Source of the DNA: Mannheimia sp041807705
GTDB lineage: Bacteria > Pseudomonadota > Gammaproteobacteria > Enterobacterales > Pasteurellaceae
NCBI RefSeq assembly: GCF_041807705.1
Contig: NZ_JBGTYY010000007.1
Span: 1-64,000, forward strand
Length of the DNA: 64,000 nt
Direction of reading: 5' to 3'
Shown here: positions 25,070 through 35,135 of the stretch, piece after piece
Layout: every line of letters starts with the position of its first letter
Position numbering within the stretch: the first letter of the stretch is position 1
Notes under the pieces: model-generated
Databases searched by the model: none
Told to the model about the DNA's origin: nothing
What the model saw: only the letters and a program-made list of their open reading frames with translations
Position numbers and translations under genes: made by a program

Positions 25070-27179
25070 ATGAAAAAAACAATATATTCACTCTCTTTAA
25101 TTAGCCTAGCCTTGATGACATCTTATGTATCAGCAAACGATAACAAGGCAACTCTCGATACTATTGATGTAAAAGAAAAACTTGCTGCGACTACAGGTTA
25201 TATCCCTGTTTATACTACTGTCGGAACAAAAAACGTAACATCATTATCCCGTACACCTTTTAGTATTAATGTCGTTTCATCTGATTTAATGCAGGATCAA
25301 GCTGTGCGTTCTGTCACTGAAGCCGTTGCTTATACCTAGGGTATGGTAGGTGGTTATCGGGGTATAATGCACTCATTGAAATTTCGATTCGTGGTATTGG
25401 GCATAAAAGCGATGGTGGCACAATTCCAATATATTTAAACGGTTCTCGCTACCAAACAGCATTTGAAATTGATCCCTTCTTCTTAGAAAGCATCAATATC
25501 ATTAAAGGTCCAAATTCTATTTTATATGGACAAGCGAACCCTGGTGGCGTAATGGATATTATCACCAAAAAAGCGAGTGGTAATCAGCATCGCCAGTTGC
25601 AATTTATTGTTGGAAATCACAACCGTTACCAAATAGGGCTTGATGTCGAACAAAACCTTTCTGAAACGCTATCCGCTCGTTTAATTGGTCAGTTAGAAAG
25701 AGCTAATTGGAATACCCGATTTGTAAAAGAAAAAGGAGGCGCTTTTACACCAAGCATTTTATGGAAGCCAACGACAAATACAGAACTCAACGTTTATGCT
25801 TACTATGCGAAAAACCAAAAGCAGGCGATCGTAATTTCTTACCAAAAGAAGGGACAATTAATAACGTAAATGGGAAAAAGCTCCCCTATGATATGTTTCT
25901 AAGCGATCCAAACTATCACGGTTTAAAATCAGAGCAAATTCAAGTGGGCTACAATTTGTCACATAAATTCACCCAAAATCTGATGTTCCGTCAGAACGCC
26001 AGTTACCATAATGGGGAAGAGAATTTTAAAAATGTCGTGTACTGGGGTGATACTGGTTCGATCTTATAACATAAGGCTCGCCGCTGGGACGTGAAAACCC
26101 AAGAAATCAGCTTAGATAACCAGTTAGAATTTGTCTTTAATACAACAAACATCAATCATACCTTGTTATCTGGTATCGATTATAAGCGAGTGCGTCAAGA
26201 TCTAGATTAATTATATGTTTTCAAGTGATATCAAGCATTTAAAACAGCTTGGGTTTTATCTACAAGATCAGGTGGAAATAGTTAATGTTGAGCTAATGCT
26301 AGGCGGGGACGTTATGACTTTGCTAAAAATAGCAACCAAGACCGCGTAACAAACACCAGAGAAAGTAATAAAGATAGGAAATTTACTTGGCGGTCAGGTG
26401 CAATCTATAACTTTGAGAACGGTATCGCACCTTACCTAAGCTACAGCACGTCTTTTGTGCCATCTTCCGAAAAAGATGCTCAAGGAGATTTCTTAAAGCC
26501 AACGACCGCCGAACAATGGGAAATGGGGCTGAAATATCAACCAACTCAAGAAACCTTGCTAACGTTAGCTGGATTTAAAATTACACAAAAAGATTTAGCA
26601 AATTATCAATGGTAAACTCGCTCTTATGAGCAAATTGGTGAAGTGGACGTCAAAGGAATTGAAGTGAGCTTAAATCAACAGCTCTCTGATAAATTCCCAG
26701 TATCTGCCTCTTACGCTTATCTCAAAAAAGAGATTACCGAAGATAAAGATGGCAGTACAATCGATAAAACGCAATGGGGTACTCCTCGCCATCAAGCTTC
26801 ACTTTGGGCAAAATATAAATTCTTTGATAAGCTAACCACCGGTATAGGTGTACGCTATATGGGAACGACTTTTGGTAATAACCAAAATACATTTACCGTA
26901 CCCGCCTATACGCTTTACGATATGTCGCTTGGGTATGATTTTATGCCTAATTTAAACTTACAGCTCAACGCACAAAACCTGACGAATAAAAAATATGTCG
27001 CAAGTTGTGCTAATAATTTTTCCTGTTTCTATGGGACAGAACGTAATTTAAGTGCGACTTTAAACTATCTTTTTAACCTTAAACAGCCCTCGAATGAGGG
27101 CTTAAACATTTGCAAAAAATATGAAAAAAACGACCGCTTATATTCTCACCTTTCTTATTCATACAATGCTTCACGCTAA
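25070..27179 (+). pseudogene. TonB-dependent siderophore receptor, inactivated
   Basis: Pieces of one outer-membrane receptor in order: signal peptide and TonB-box region, plug (TPFSINVVSSDLMQDQ, IRGIGHKSDGG, ESINIIKGPNSILYGQANPG), then barrel strands to the C-terminal LSATLNYLF. It is broken by a TAG at 25337, a frame change just after, another near 25850, TAA codons at 26067 and 26208, further damage near 26330 and a TAA near 26613. The normal stop seems lost, adding a tail. Relatives of the FhuE/FoxA type import hydroxamate or related siderophores. RBS GGAG sits before the ATG at 25070. Confidence 0.88.
27085..27102 (+). terminator. Hairpin at the receptor 3' end
   Basis: AGCCCTC/GAGGGCT stem with a GAAT loop, directly after the expected receptor C-terminus. 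An uptake-signal sequence overlaps the esterase start that follows. Confidence 0.55.
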
Positions 27180-28689
27180 CAATATAACAATTGAATTAAA
27201 AAAGGCGATTTCGTGCAAGGCACACTGACTCAACTTGCTGAACAACCGCTTTCACTTTCCATTATTTTCCCAGACAACTCTACTCGCCTATTTGCTCAAA
27301 ATGTCTTTGGTGAACAGGATTTATGCTTAAATCTGAACACAATGGCACGGCCACTTTCTCTATTCCAAACAATGGCAAAGCATATCAAACAATGATTTTA
27401 AATTAGCCATTGAAGAGCATATTCCTCTTTCAGATCAAATTGCTAAGCCTAAAACTATCGAAAATCAACAACTTGCTGAATTAAGTGTACAAATTGCAAA
27501 GAATCCTGCAAAAAAGACCGCTTTAATGAACGATTTTTGGGATAAAGTCAAACAATCTGGCACACCGCTGATTGAAGCTTTGAACGAATAGCAAAGCCGA
27601 GTTACTTTTTTATGGCGTGGCGCAAAACAAAATGTGCGTATTTGGGGTGGTGTATCGACCGATCACGACTTTATGGAACGCTTGGGTGAAACTGATTTAT
27701 GGTATAAAAGCTATATCGTACCTAATGATACGTTGGTTGAATATCGCCTTGCCCCTGATATTCCAACATTACCTGTAGATGAATATACCCAACGCAGAGC
27801 CTTACTTGCCACAGCCCAAGCCGATCCGTTGAACAAAACCCCCTATTTTGAGAAAATAGGATAAAATCTACAAAATACAGATAAGTTTAACTACTACTCG
27901 CTTGTCAAATTAGCAAAAGCTCCAGCACAACCTTACCTACTTGAAGAACCCAATATCGACAAAGGCACAATGCAAGAATTAGTTTTCGATAGTGCCAAAC
28001 TTGGGAATAAACGCCGATTATTTGCCTATTTGCCTGCGAATTTTAGTACGAAAAATAGCTATCCGATTCTCTATCTGTTTGATGGTGTAGAATACACCGA
28101 ACGTGTGCCGGCAAAAACGATTTTAGATAATATGATCGCTCAAAAAGTAATTCCCCCAACTGTCGCCATCTTTATTGAGAATGCGTCTAGTGAATCAAGA
28201 CGAGTTGAGCTACCTGCTAACCCAATTTTTACCCAAGTACTAGCGGAAGAAATCGTCCCCTTTGCCGAAAAATCCATTGGCATGGAAGCAAAAGAGCGAA
28301 TTATCAGTGGTTCTAGCTACGGCGGATTATCCTCAGCTTATACCGTGCTAAATTATTCTTATCTCTTTAATAAAGCACTGATTTTATCAGGCTCATTTTG
28401 GTGGAATCCTAAGAATACACCGAGCGAAAATAGTCACTATATCGCACACGAATTTGCAATAAAAGAAAAATTACCTGTTTGCTTTTTTATCAGTGCTGGA
28501 TTTTATGAAAGCGGAAGATCGAATATATTGGAAACCTCTCGCCATTTAAAAGATGTGTTACTGGCAAAAGGCTACCCTGTGACCTATATAGAACAATCCA
28601 CCCCGCACGGCTATTTAGCGTGGCAAGGATTAATAAGCGATGGGTTAAAAGCGTTATTAGGTAAAGGGGCTTGCCAACACCCCGACTAA
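27121..28689 (+). pseudogene. Periplasmic siderophore esterase (Fes/IroE-like), inactivated
   Basis: Read with frame corrections this is one protein: a signal peptide (MKKTTAYILTFLIHTMLHA), an N-terminal Fes-type domain (NVRIWGGVSTDHDF, LWYKSYIVPNDTLVEYRL), and a C-terminal alpha/beta-hydrolase with the nucleophile motif ISGSSYGGLSSAYT and a late PHGYLAW histidine. It would open trilactone or ester siderophores after uptake. Frame breaks lie near 27205, 27340 and 27395, and there are in-frame stops at about 27590 and 27862. The hydrolase part from 27970 is still open (239 codons), so a truncated product is conceivable but would lack a signal peptide. Confidence 0.8.
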
Positions 28690-28703
28690 GGAATAGTAAA
28701 ATT

Positions 28704-28901
28704 ACTCAAAAAATAAAAGAGATTGAAGGCATAGAGTTTTCCGCCACAGCAAAATGTTTAGAATACAAAGAGGATGAACAAGTAGCATTGCAAATTTATT
28801 ACGAAAAACACTCGCTTGCACGCTTAAAACCGAGTGATGTTTGGGAGCTTTTAAGACTCTTAAATAGCAATAAAGTGATATGTGCGAAAAAAACGATTTG
28901 A
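28704..28901 (+). pseudogene. Duplicate 3' fragment of yhbP
   Basis: About 65 codons closely matching yhbP residues 70-145 (KEIEGIEFSATAKCLE, ALQIYYEKHSLARLKPSDVW), diverging at the very end. The N-terminal half is absent. The copy brackets the siderophore cassette opposite the intact yhbP, in the same orientation, so the cassette lies between direct repeats. Confidence 0.85.
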
Positions 28902-28920
28902 GAAAGAGAATAAATAGATA

Positions 28921-28943
28921 AAGGCTACATCTCATGTAGCCTT
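28921..28943. terminator. Two-way terminator
   Basis: Perfect 10-bp stem AAGGCTACAT/ATGTAGCCTT with a 3-base loop between the yhbP fragment and the convergent WG-repeat gene. Confidence 0.8.
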
Positions 28944-28951
28944 ATTTACAT

Positions 28952-30931
28952 TTAATAATCGACAATCGGCATATTAAGTCGTTTAGACAACTCAAGAATA
29001 TCTGATTTATCTTCAGTTCTGACAACAATAAAATTAACATCATCTCCACCGGACACAATATTTAAAATAGAATAATCTGATTGGGCTTCTAAGTTTTGAT
29101 TAATATATTCAATGCCCTTCTGATAGTCATCATCAGTAATACTAAAAGATACGCCTATTTTATTTGAAATAAAATCACTTAATCTTTCAATATCAAATTT
29201 CCAATCATCAACATTATTATCAATAAAATAGGTAATAAGTTCATAATATAAGTCATCTTGTGCTACATCTAGCAATTCATCTTTTTCGTAATCTAACCAT
29301 CTCTCTAATTTTTTACGGAATTTATCTGGAGTATCCGTTAATTCAATATAGGCTTTTTTAAATTTATTAACTTCAGATTTCGTTAAGTGATCATCAAAAT
29401 TTAATAATTGAATTAATCTAGCAATATCTTCTTCTCGATTAAATTCTTGATGAATGAAAACACCTTGATTTTGCTCGGTTTCTATTTCTAAATCATTACA
29501 AATTTTCTCAATGCAATCTAATAATTGACTAAATAAAGAAATTTCTTCATCAGTTAAGCTATCAAAATCAAAAGATTTGCTCTTATCAAATAAATCAACA
29601 TATTTCTCTCCAAATAAGGAGATATAGTATGTAAGGTGTAATCTATTTTCTTCATTAAGAATAGCAAAGAAAATATTCGCATCTCCCTTATAATACTCTG
29701 TATTGATTTCTCCAGTAAAATCGATACTCAAAACAGGATAATGTAATCCATTTTTTAAAATTTCAGGTAAATTATCAACTTGTTCTAAACGCATTTTACA
29801 GCGTAATTGGTTATATTGCTCATATTCTTTCTGATAGCTATAATTTTCAGGAATATCATCTAAAGTTGTGAGAGCATAAGGCATTTGCCAATAATAGAGG
29901 CTATACTCAGACTGATTTCTAGCCACTTCATCATTCATCAGATAGTTATATAGCTTTTCTATATTATCTGACAAAATCCTAATTTTCCTACTAAGTTCAT
30001 TAGGAATATAATTTATTATTTTTCTGCCAGACTTATCAACAAAAAATCTATCACCATCAAGCTCTACATAAGCACGTTCTTTAATAAAAGGAAAAATTAC
30101 ATCATCAAATTTTGGAGAGATAATTTCTCTACCATTCAAATCAAGAAACCCGTATTTTTTATCAACAGAAACCACAATATCTTCTTCATTAACAATTAAA
30201 CTGTCATATTTTAGTTCTGTTATATTTTTAACATTACCCTCTCCATAAATTAAAATTCCATATTTTCTGGCATAACTAAAGAAACCAGACTTATGATTTA
30301 ATACTGCCTTTATTAATAAGGTGTCTCCTATAAATTCTAGACTGTTATATTTAAACTCTAACATTTTATTGTTGAATTCATCAATAACCCCATATTTCCT
30401 GTTTAAACAAGCAACAGCAAGATATTTATTTTCAGAGTCAGCATAGTGAATTTCAGCAATATCATCATAAATGGCTGGAATAATTTCTTCTAATCCATTA
30501 TTCAGAATACCATACTTACCTGAAACAGAAAAAATAGTGATATTTCCTTTATTAAAAAGCCTTGCTGAATCATATTTCAACGGGGTGATTTTTGTTGTTG
30601 CAGGCAAAGGTGGGTTATCCAATTTATAGAATGCGTATTTATTGCCGTTTTGCATCATTCCTACCCAACCAGAATCTTCAATCAAATCATATTCTATTGG
30701 CACTAATAATTCATTTTCATCATTAATAATGCCATAATGCTGACCATTTCGGACTGAATAACCACCACAATATCTCTCTTTAATTTCATCATACATTAAA
30801 GGAATAACTTCTTTTTTCGAATAGCGATCAACTACACCATATTTTCCATTTTTAGCAACGATCAATAACGAGTAGCTCACACACTCTATTACGTCATCAT
30901 ATTTTTTCTTAAATGAATTTAAATTACTCAC
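28952..30931 (-). CDS. WG-repeat protein of unknown function
   Basis: A 659-residue protein with no signal peptide. Residues about 15-300 contain roughly seven WG/KYG-type repeats: NGKYGVVDRYSKKEVIPLMY, GQHYGIINDENELLVPIEY, SGKYGILNNGLEEIIPAIY, NRKYGVIDEFNN, DKKYGFLDLNGREIISPKF. These form small beta-units thought to mediate protein contacts. The C-terminal half (about 320-659) is acidic, helical and unlike anything I recognise. The gene looks more AT-rich than its neighbours. It lies nine bases upstream of the TusA-like gene's far end, in the same direction, between the siderophore remnant and core genes, which suggests acquired DNA. Function unknown. Confidence 0.75.
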   Translation of the reverse strand: MSNLNSFKKKYDDVIECVSYSLLIVAKNGKYGVVDRYSKKEVIPLMYDEIKERYCGGYSVRNGQHYGIINDENELLVPIEYDLIEDSGWVGMMQNGNKYAFYKLDNPPLPATTKITPLKYDSARLFNKGNITIFSVSGKYGILNNGLEEIIPAIYDDIAEIHYADSENKYLAVACLNRKYGVIDEFNNKMLEFKYNSLEFIGDTLLIKAVLNHKSGFFSYARKYGILIYGEGNVKNITELKYDSLIVNEEDIVVSVDKKYGFLDLNGREIISPKFDDVIFPFIKERAYVELDGDRFFVDKSGRKIINYIPNELSRKIRILSDNIEKLYNYLMNDEVARNQSEYSLYYWQMPYALTTLDDIPENYSYQKEYEQYNQLRCKMRLEQVDNLPEILKNGLHYPVLSIDFTGEINTEYYKGDANIFFAILNEENRLHLTYYISLFGEKYVDLFDKSKSFDFDSLTDEEISLFSQLLDCIEKICNDLEIETEQNQGVFIHQEFNREEDIARLIQLLNFDDHLTKSEVNKFKKAYIELTDTPDKFRKKLERWLDYEKDELLDVAQDDLYYELITYFIDNNVDDWKFDIERLSDFISNKIGVSFSITDDDYQKGIEYINQNLEAQSDYSILNIVSGGDDVNFIVVRTEDKSDILELSKRLNMPIVDY

Positions 30932-30940
30932 TTGAACTTC

Positions 30941-31150
30941 CTAAATTGTAAAAATCACTCGATTTTCGACCGCTTGTATCTCACAAAGCCAGCCTTGCTC
31001 TTTGGCAAGCAATTCAAAATCGGCAAGGCTGCTCTGCTTATTAAGTAGAACGTCTAAACTATCGCCTTTTTTAAGATCATTCATCGCTTTTTTAGCCATA
31101 AATAAAGGTAACGGACAGCTATAGCCTGTTAAATCTAAAGAATATTTCAT
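30941..31150 (-). CDS. TusA-family sulfur carrier/transferase
   Basis: A 69-residue protein of the TusA/YedF family. The active-site cysteine is in the motif YSCPLPLF (C12), followed by AKKAMNDLKKGD. Members pass persulfide sulfur to acceptors such as tRNA-thiolation proteins or molybdenum enzymes. This short YedF-like form is not TusA itself with certainty. It is preceded by the hemerythrin gene and its terminator, so it starts its own short transcript, which may continue into the WG-repeat gene. Confidence 0.85.
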   Translation of the reverse strand: MKYSLDLTGYSCPLPLFMAKKAMNDLKKGDSLDVLLNKQSSLADFELLAKEQGWLCEIQAVENRVIFTI

Positions 31151-31166
31151 CGTTTCGATACAACAA

Positions 31167-31190
31167 AAGGCGAACTTAAAAGTTCGCCTT
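31167..31190 (-). terminator. Terminator of the hemerythrin gene
   Basis: AAGGCGAACTT (31167-31177) pairs with AAGTTCGCCTT (31180-31190), with T-rich sequence on the minus-strand side. Confidence 0.75.
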
Positions 31191-31201
31191 ATTCATTGAA
31201 A

Positions 31202-31714
31202 TTATAATTTACGGCGATCCGCCATAATTTTACCCATTGCTGAAAGTTTTTCTTCCGTTAAATGCTCACGCCCTAGCTCGAAAAGTGGTTCTTCAATGGC
31301 AATATGCACATCATAACCTGCCACAAAACGCTCGATTAACTCTCTATCAACATTTTCACGTTTGCCTGCAAGTAAATCTTCAAGCTGAGCAGATAAATCG
31401 TCCCAGTTTTTATGCAAATGAACGTGCTGACGTTCTAATTCATCAACATCTGCTTGAGCTTGAGGCTGCACTTTAATCAACTCTGGAAAGAAATCGTCTT
31501 CTTCATCTTCGTGATGAAGTGGAGCTGATATGTTGAAGTAATTTAAGATCTGCTGAACATCATTTTTTACCGCCTGATTTAAGCCGTTTTTTTCAAGGTA
31601 ATCAGGCAGAATTTGTAACTGTTTACAGAAACTTTTCACTTTTCCGTGACAAGCATACAACATATCAATAGGTTCAGCCCAGCTTGCAAATTCTTGCGGT
31701 TCAAGTTGTTGCAT
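31202..31714 (-). CDS. Hemerythrin-domain protein
   Basis: A 170-residue helical protein with the histidine/acidic ligands of a di-iron hemerythrin (HHE) site: LYACHGKVKSFC, HHEDEEDDFFPEL, RQHVHLHKNW and DVHIAIEEPLFEL. Members sense or store oxygen, nitric oxide or iron. It is not the longer YtfE form, which has an N-terminal ScdA domain. It lies 12 bases downstream of tgt on the same strand, so may be co-transcribed. Confidence 0.88.
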   Translation of the reverse strand: MQQLEPQEFASWAEPIDMLYACHGKVKSFCKQLQILPDYLEKNGLNQAVKNDVQQILNYFNISAPLHHEDEEDDFFPELIKVQPQAQADVDELERQHVHLHKNWDDLSAQLEDLLAGKRENVDRELIERFVAGYDVHIAIEEPLFELGREHLTEEKLSAMGKIMADRRKL

Positions 31715-31726
31715 ATAAACTCCTTA

Positions 31727-32881
<1,155 letters not shown>

Positions 32882-32940
32882 TTTCTATCCACAAATAAAC
32901 AGTTCGTGAAAGCGGTCAAAAACCGCCAAAAATTTACCAA

Positions 32941-33081
32941 TTAGAATCTAAAGCCTGTTCCAATACCTAAGCCGATCCCAACACCATTTGAGCCGCCTCC
33001 GACTCCTACATTACCACCTACACCCGTTGATGAGCAGGCAAAAATCGTTAAAATGCTCACGCATAATAAGAATTTTTTCAT
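32941..33081 (-). CDS. Tiny glycine-rich lipoprotein
   Basis: A 46-residue protein. A lipoprotein signal peptide (MKKFLLCVSILTIFAC) is followed by a glycine-rich tail with alternating VG/GG and IG pairs ending in TGFRF. After lipidation only about 30 residues would remain. AGGA lies upstream of the ATG. Short lipoproteins of this composition occur in Pasteurellaceae, but I know of no function. It is a lone gene between tgt and the DUF1439 gene. Confidence 0.7.
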   Translation of the reverse strand: MKKFLLCVSILTIFACSSTGVGGNVGVGGGSNGVGIGLGIGTGFRF

Positions 33082-33174
33082 TTTTTGCTGTCCTAAAATA
33101 ACAAGACGGACTATTATAGTCCAAGCACATTTTACCCTGTTTAACCCATTAAACCTAATTTAAAAGAGTAAATT

Positions 33175-33747
33175 ATGAAAATTTTACCCAAATTTACCGC
33201 CTTATTGATGACTTCAGCAACGATGCTTTCAGCAAATGCCAATTTGTTGAGCATTAGCGAAGCTGAAATTAACGAATACTTATCCACTAAATTAAGCGAA
33301 AAAGTACCATTGCAAGATAAAGCCGGTATCCCTCAATTATTTGAACTTGATTACAATCTTCATTCACTCACCAGCCAAATTGGCAGAACAGAAGAGAAAA
33401 AAGTTGCAGTTTCAGGGGTGGTAGATGGGATCTTAAAAGCACGAGGCAAGAAATACAATGCCTCTATCCAGTTAAATATGGACACAACGCCCTATTACGA
33501 TCCTGAAAAAGGGGCATTATTTTTAAAAGATGTCCGCTTACTCAGCTGGTCTGCAACCCCTACAAAATATCAGTCTGAACTCCAAATGTTTTTGCCTGTA
33601 CTTGCTGACGGATTAACGAGCTTTCTTAATGGTACTCCGGTTTATCGGTTAGACGAAAGTAAAATGAAAGAAGCAATGGTGAAAAAATTTGGTAAAGCCA
33701 TTATCGTGGAAAATGGAAGTATCAAATTAGAAATCTCAATTTTCTAA
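33175..33747 (+). CDS. DUF1439 (YceB-like) exported protein
   Basis: A 190-residue protein with a cleavable signal peptide (about 1-22, ending SANA), without the lipobox cysteine seen in YceB. The mature part fits DUF1439: LLSISEAEINEYLSTKLSEK at the N-terminus, YDPEKGALFLKDVRLLSW in the centre, and a C-terminal FLNGTPVYRLDE. Relatives have a lipid-binding-like fold at the periplasmic face, function unknown. Single gene, AAGAG before the ATG. Confidence 0.8.
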   Translation: MKILPKFTALLMTSATMLSANANLLSISEAEINEYLSTKLSEKVPLQDKAGIPQLFELDYNLHSLTSQIGRTEEKKVAVSGVVDGILKARGKKYNASIQLNMDTTPYYDPEKGALFLKDVRLLSWSATPTKYQSELQMFLPVLADGLTSFLNGTPVYRLDESKMKEAMVKKFGKAIIVENGSIKLEISIF

Positions 33748-33848
33748 AAATTTTGTGATCTCTGTCTAATTTCTACACTTTAGTAGTTGAGCTTTTAAGC
33801 ATTCTATTTACAATTTAGTGGTTATTAATCAGCTATTAGGAGTTCTAT

Positions 33849-34055
33849 ATGGAAATCGGTATTGTTAAATGGTTTAACAATGTAAAAGGATTTGGTTTTA
33901 TTACATCGGAAGTCTGTGAGGGAGATATTTTTGCTCACTTTTCTGAAATCCAAACTGAAGGTTATCGCTCCTTAAAAGTAGGGCAAAAAGTTGAGTTTGA
34001 ATTAATCCAAGGCGAAAGAGGTGCGTCTGCCACCAAAATTACGCCTATCGAGTAG
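33849..34055 (+). CDS. cspD: Cold-shock domain protein (CspD-like)
   Basis: A 68-residue single cold-shock domain with both nucleic-acid-binding motifs: KWFNNVKGFGFI (RNP1) and DIFAHFSEI (RNP2). The length and sequence (EGYRSLKVGQKVEFELIQGERG) are closest to CspD, which inhibits replication in non-growing cells, rather than the longer-leader CspA group. TAGGAG precedes the ATG and the 5' region is short. A terminator follows. Confidence 0.88.
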   Translation: MEIGIVKWFNNVKGFGFITSEVCEGDIFAHFSEIQTEGYRSLKVGQKVEFELIQGERGASATKITPIE

Positions 34056-34109
34056 AAATACTTATCTTTATGTCTATTTCTTGCTATGCTAGCAACATTG
34101 CTTAATTAT

Positions 34110-34128
34110 GCTCGGTTTCACACCGAGC
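34110..34128 (+). terminator. Terminator of the cold-shock gene
   Basis: GCTCGGT/ACCGAGC stem with a 5-base loop and TTTTTC, just before the EamA gene. Confidence 0.85.
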
Positions 34129-34147
34129 TTTTTCTATCTTTTTAATT

Positions 34148-35059
34148 ATGCCTCTCTCCCGTCAATTAATTTTAATCAATTTACTCTATGTTTTGGGTAT
34201 TGGGCTAAACATCGTTTTTCTCCGATTTTTAAGCCTACATCTAGATCCGCTTAATAATAATGGCATACGATTTTTAACAGGCGGACTAGCCCTTTTAGCT
34301 ATTATTTTATGGAAATTTCGCGCATCACTCATTCAATTAGCCAAAAGCCCTAAACTCATTGCCATTACATTATTTGTCGGGTTAATGATGTCTGCCAATA
34401 TGTATTTTTGGTTAAAAGGTGTCAAAATTACCAGTGCAGTTACCGCTTCGATTTTCGGTGTATTAGCTATGCCTTTTGGCGTGATTATTGCTGCAATTTT
34501 CTTTAAAGATGAAAGGGAACGAATTAAAAATAAATCTTTTTGGTTTGGCTCAGTCTTAACCATTTTAGGGTCATTAGGCTTTGTTTGGTATGGCAAAACC
34601 ATTTCTGTTGGGGAAGGGTTTATTCTTGGCTCTTTTTTCTTGTTTCTATCAATTATTATCCGGAATATTCAAAACTTGGTAGTGAAATTCAGCCGAGAAC
34701 TTAATGTATTTACCCTAAGCTGTATCACCTCTTTAGTGACCTCGATCTCCAGCCTTTTATTGAGCCAACAAGCGGGTAAATTTAATGAAATTTTTGCAAC
34801 ACCGAATTGGCTTCTGTTTACGGTAATGGCAATTGGCATTTATGCGATTGTGGTTGGTATGGTACTCACTTTCCATATTATTCAAACACAAGGATTAGTA
34901 ACATATCAAGTATTAGAGCTTCTGATACCTGTTTCAACTGCGGTTATGGCTTATCTAGTGTTAGGAGAGCGAATTTCACCAATCCAAATAGGCTTTGCCA
35001 GTATTGTTATTTTTGGCTCAAGTGTAGCATTGAAATTGGTAGAATTTCGGAGAAAATAG
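34148..35059 (+). CDS. EamA/DMT-family transporter
   Basis: A 303-residue inner-membrane protein with ten predicted membrane helices in two five-helix halves, the architecture of drug/metabolite EamA exporters. The first half has GIRFLTGGLALLAI and the AVTASIFGVLAMPFGVIIAA repeat-end motif; the second has YQVLELLIPVSTAVMAYLVL GER at the matching place. Substrate unknown; relatives export amino acids or nucleoside-like compounds. The ATG follows a terminator by 20 bases, so a promoter close by or read-through is needed. Confidence 0.88.
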   Translation: MPLSRQLILINLLYVLGIGLNIVFLRFLSLHLDPLNNNGIRFLTGGLALLAIILWKFRASLIQLAKSPKLIAITLFVGLMMSANMYFWLKGVKITSAVTASIFGVLAMPFGVIIAAIFFKDERERIKNKSFWFGSVLTILGSLGFVWYGKTISVGEGFILGSFFLFLSIIIRNIQNLVVKFSRELNVFTLSCITSLVTSISSLLLSQQAGKFNEIFATPNWLLFTVMAIGIYAIVVGMVLTFHIIQTQGLVTYQVLELLIPVSTAVMAYLVLGERISPIQIGFASIVIFGSSVALKLVEFRRK

Positions 35060-35135
35060 GCCGCTTGTGAAGTAATTTCCTCCGGGAATTTAGTAAAATC
35101 TAATATGTTTTTCAATGCCACATACAGCATGGTTA

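Noticed and set aside
27970..28689. Separate functional esterase gene
   Set aside because: The open frame is the intact C-terminal domain of a longer, broken Fes-like gene and has no signal peptide or clear ribosome-binding site of its own.
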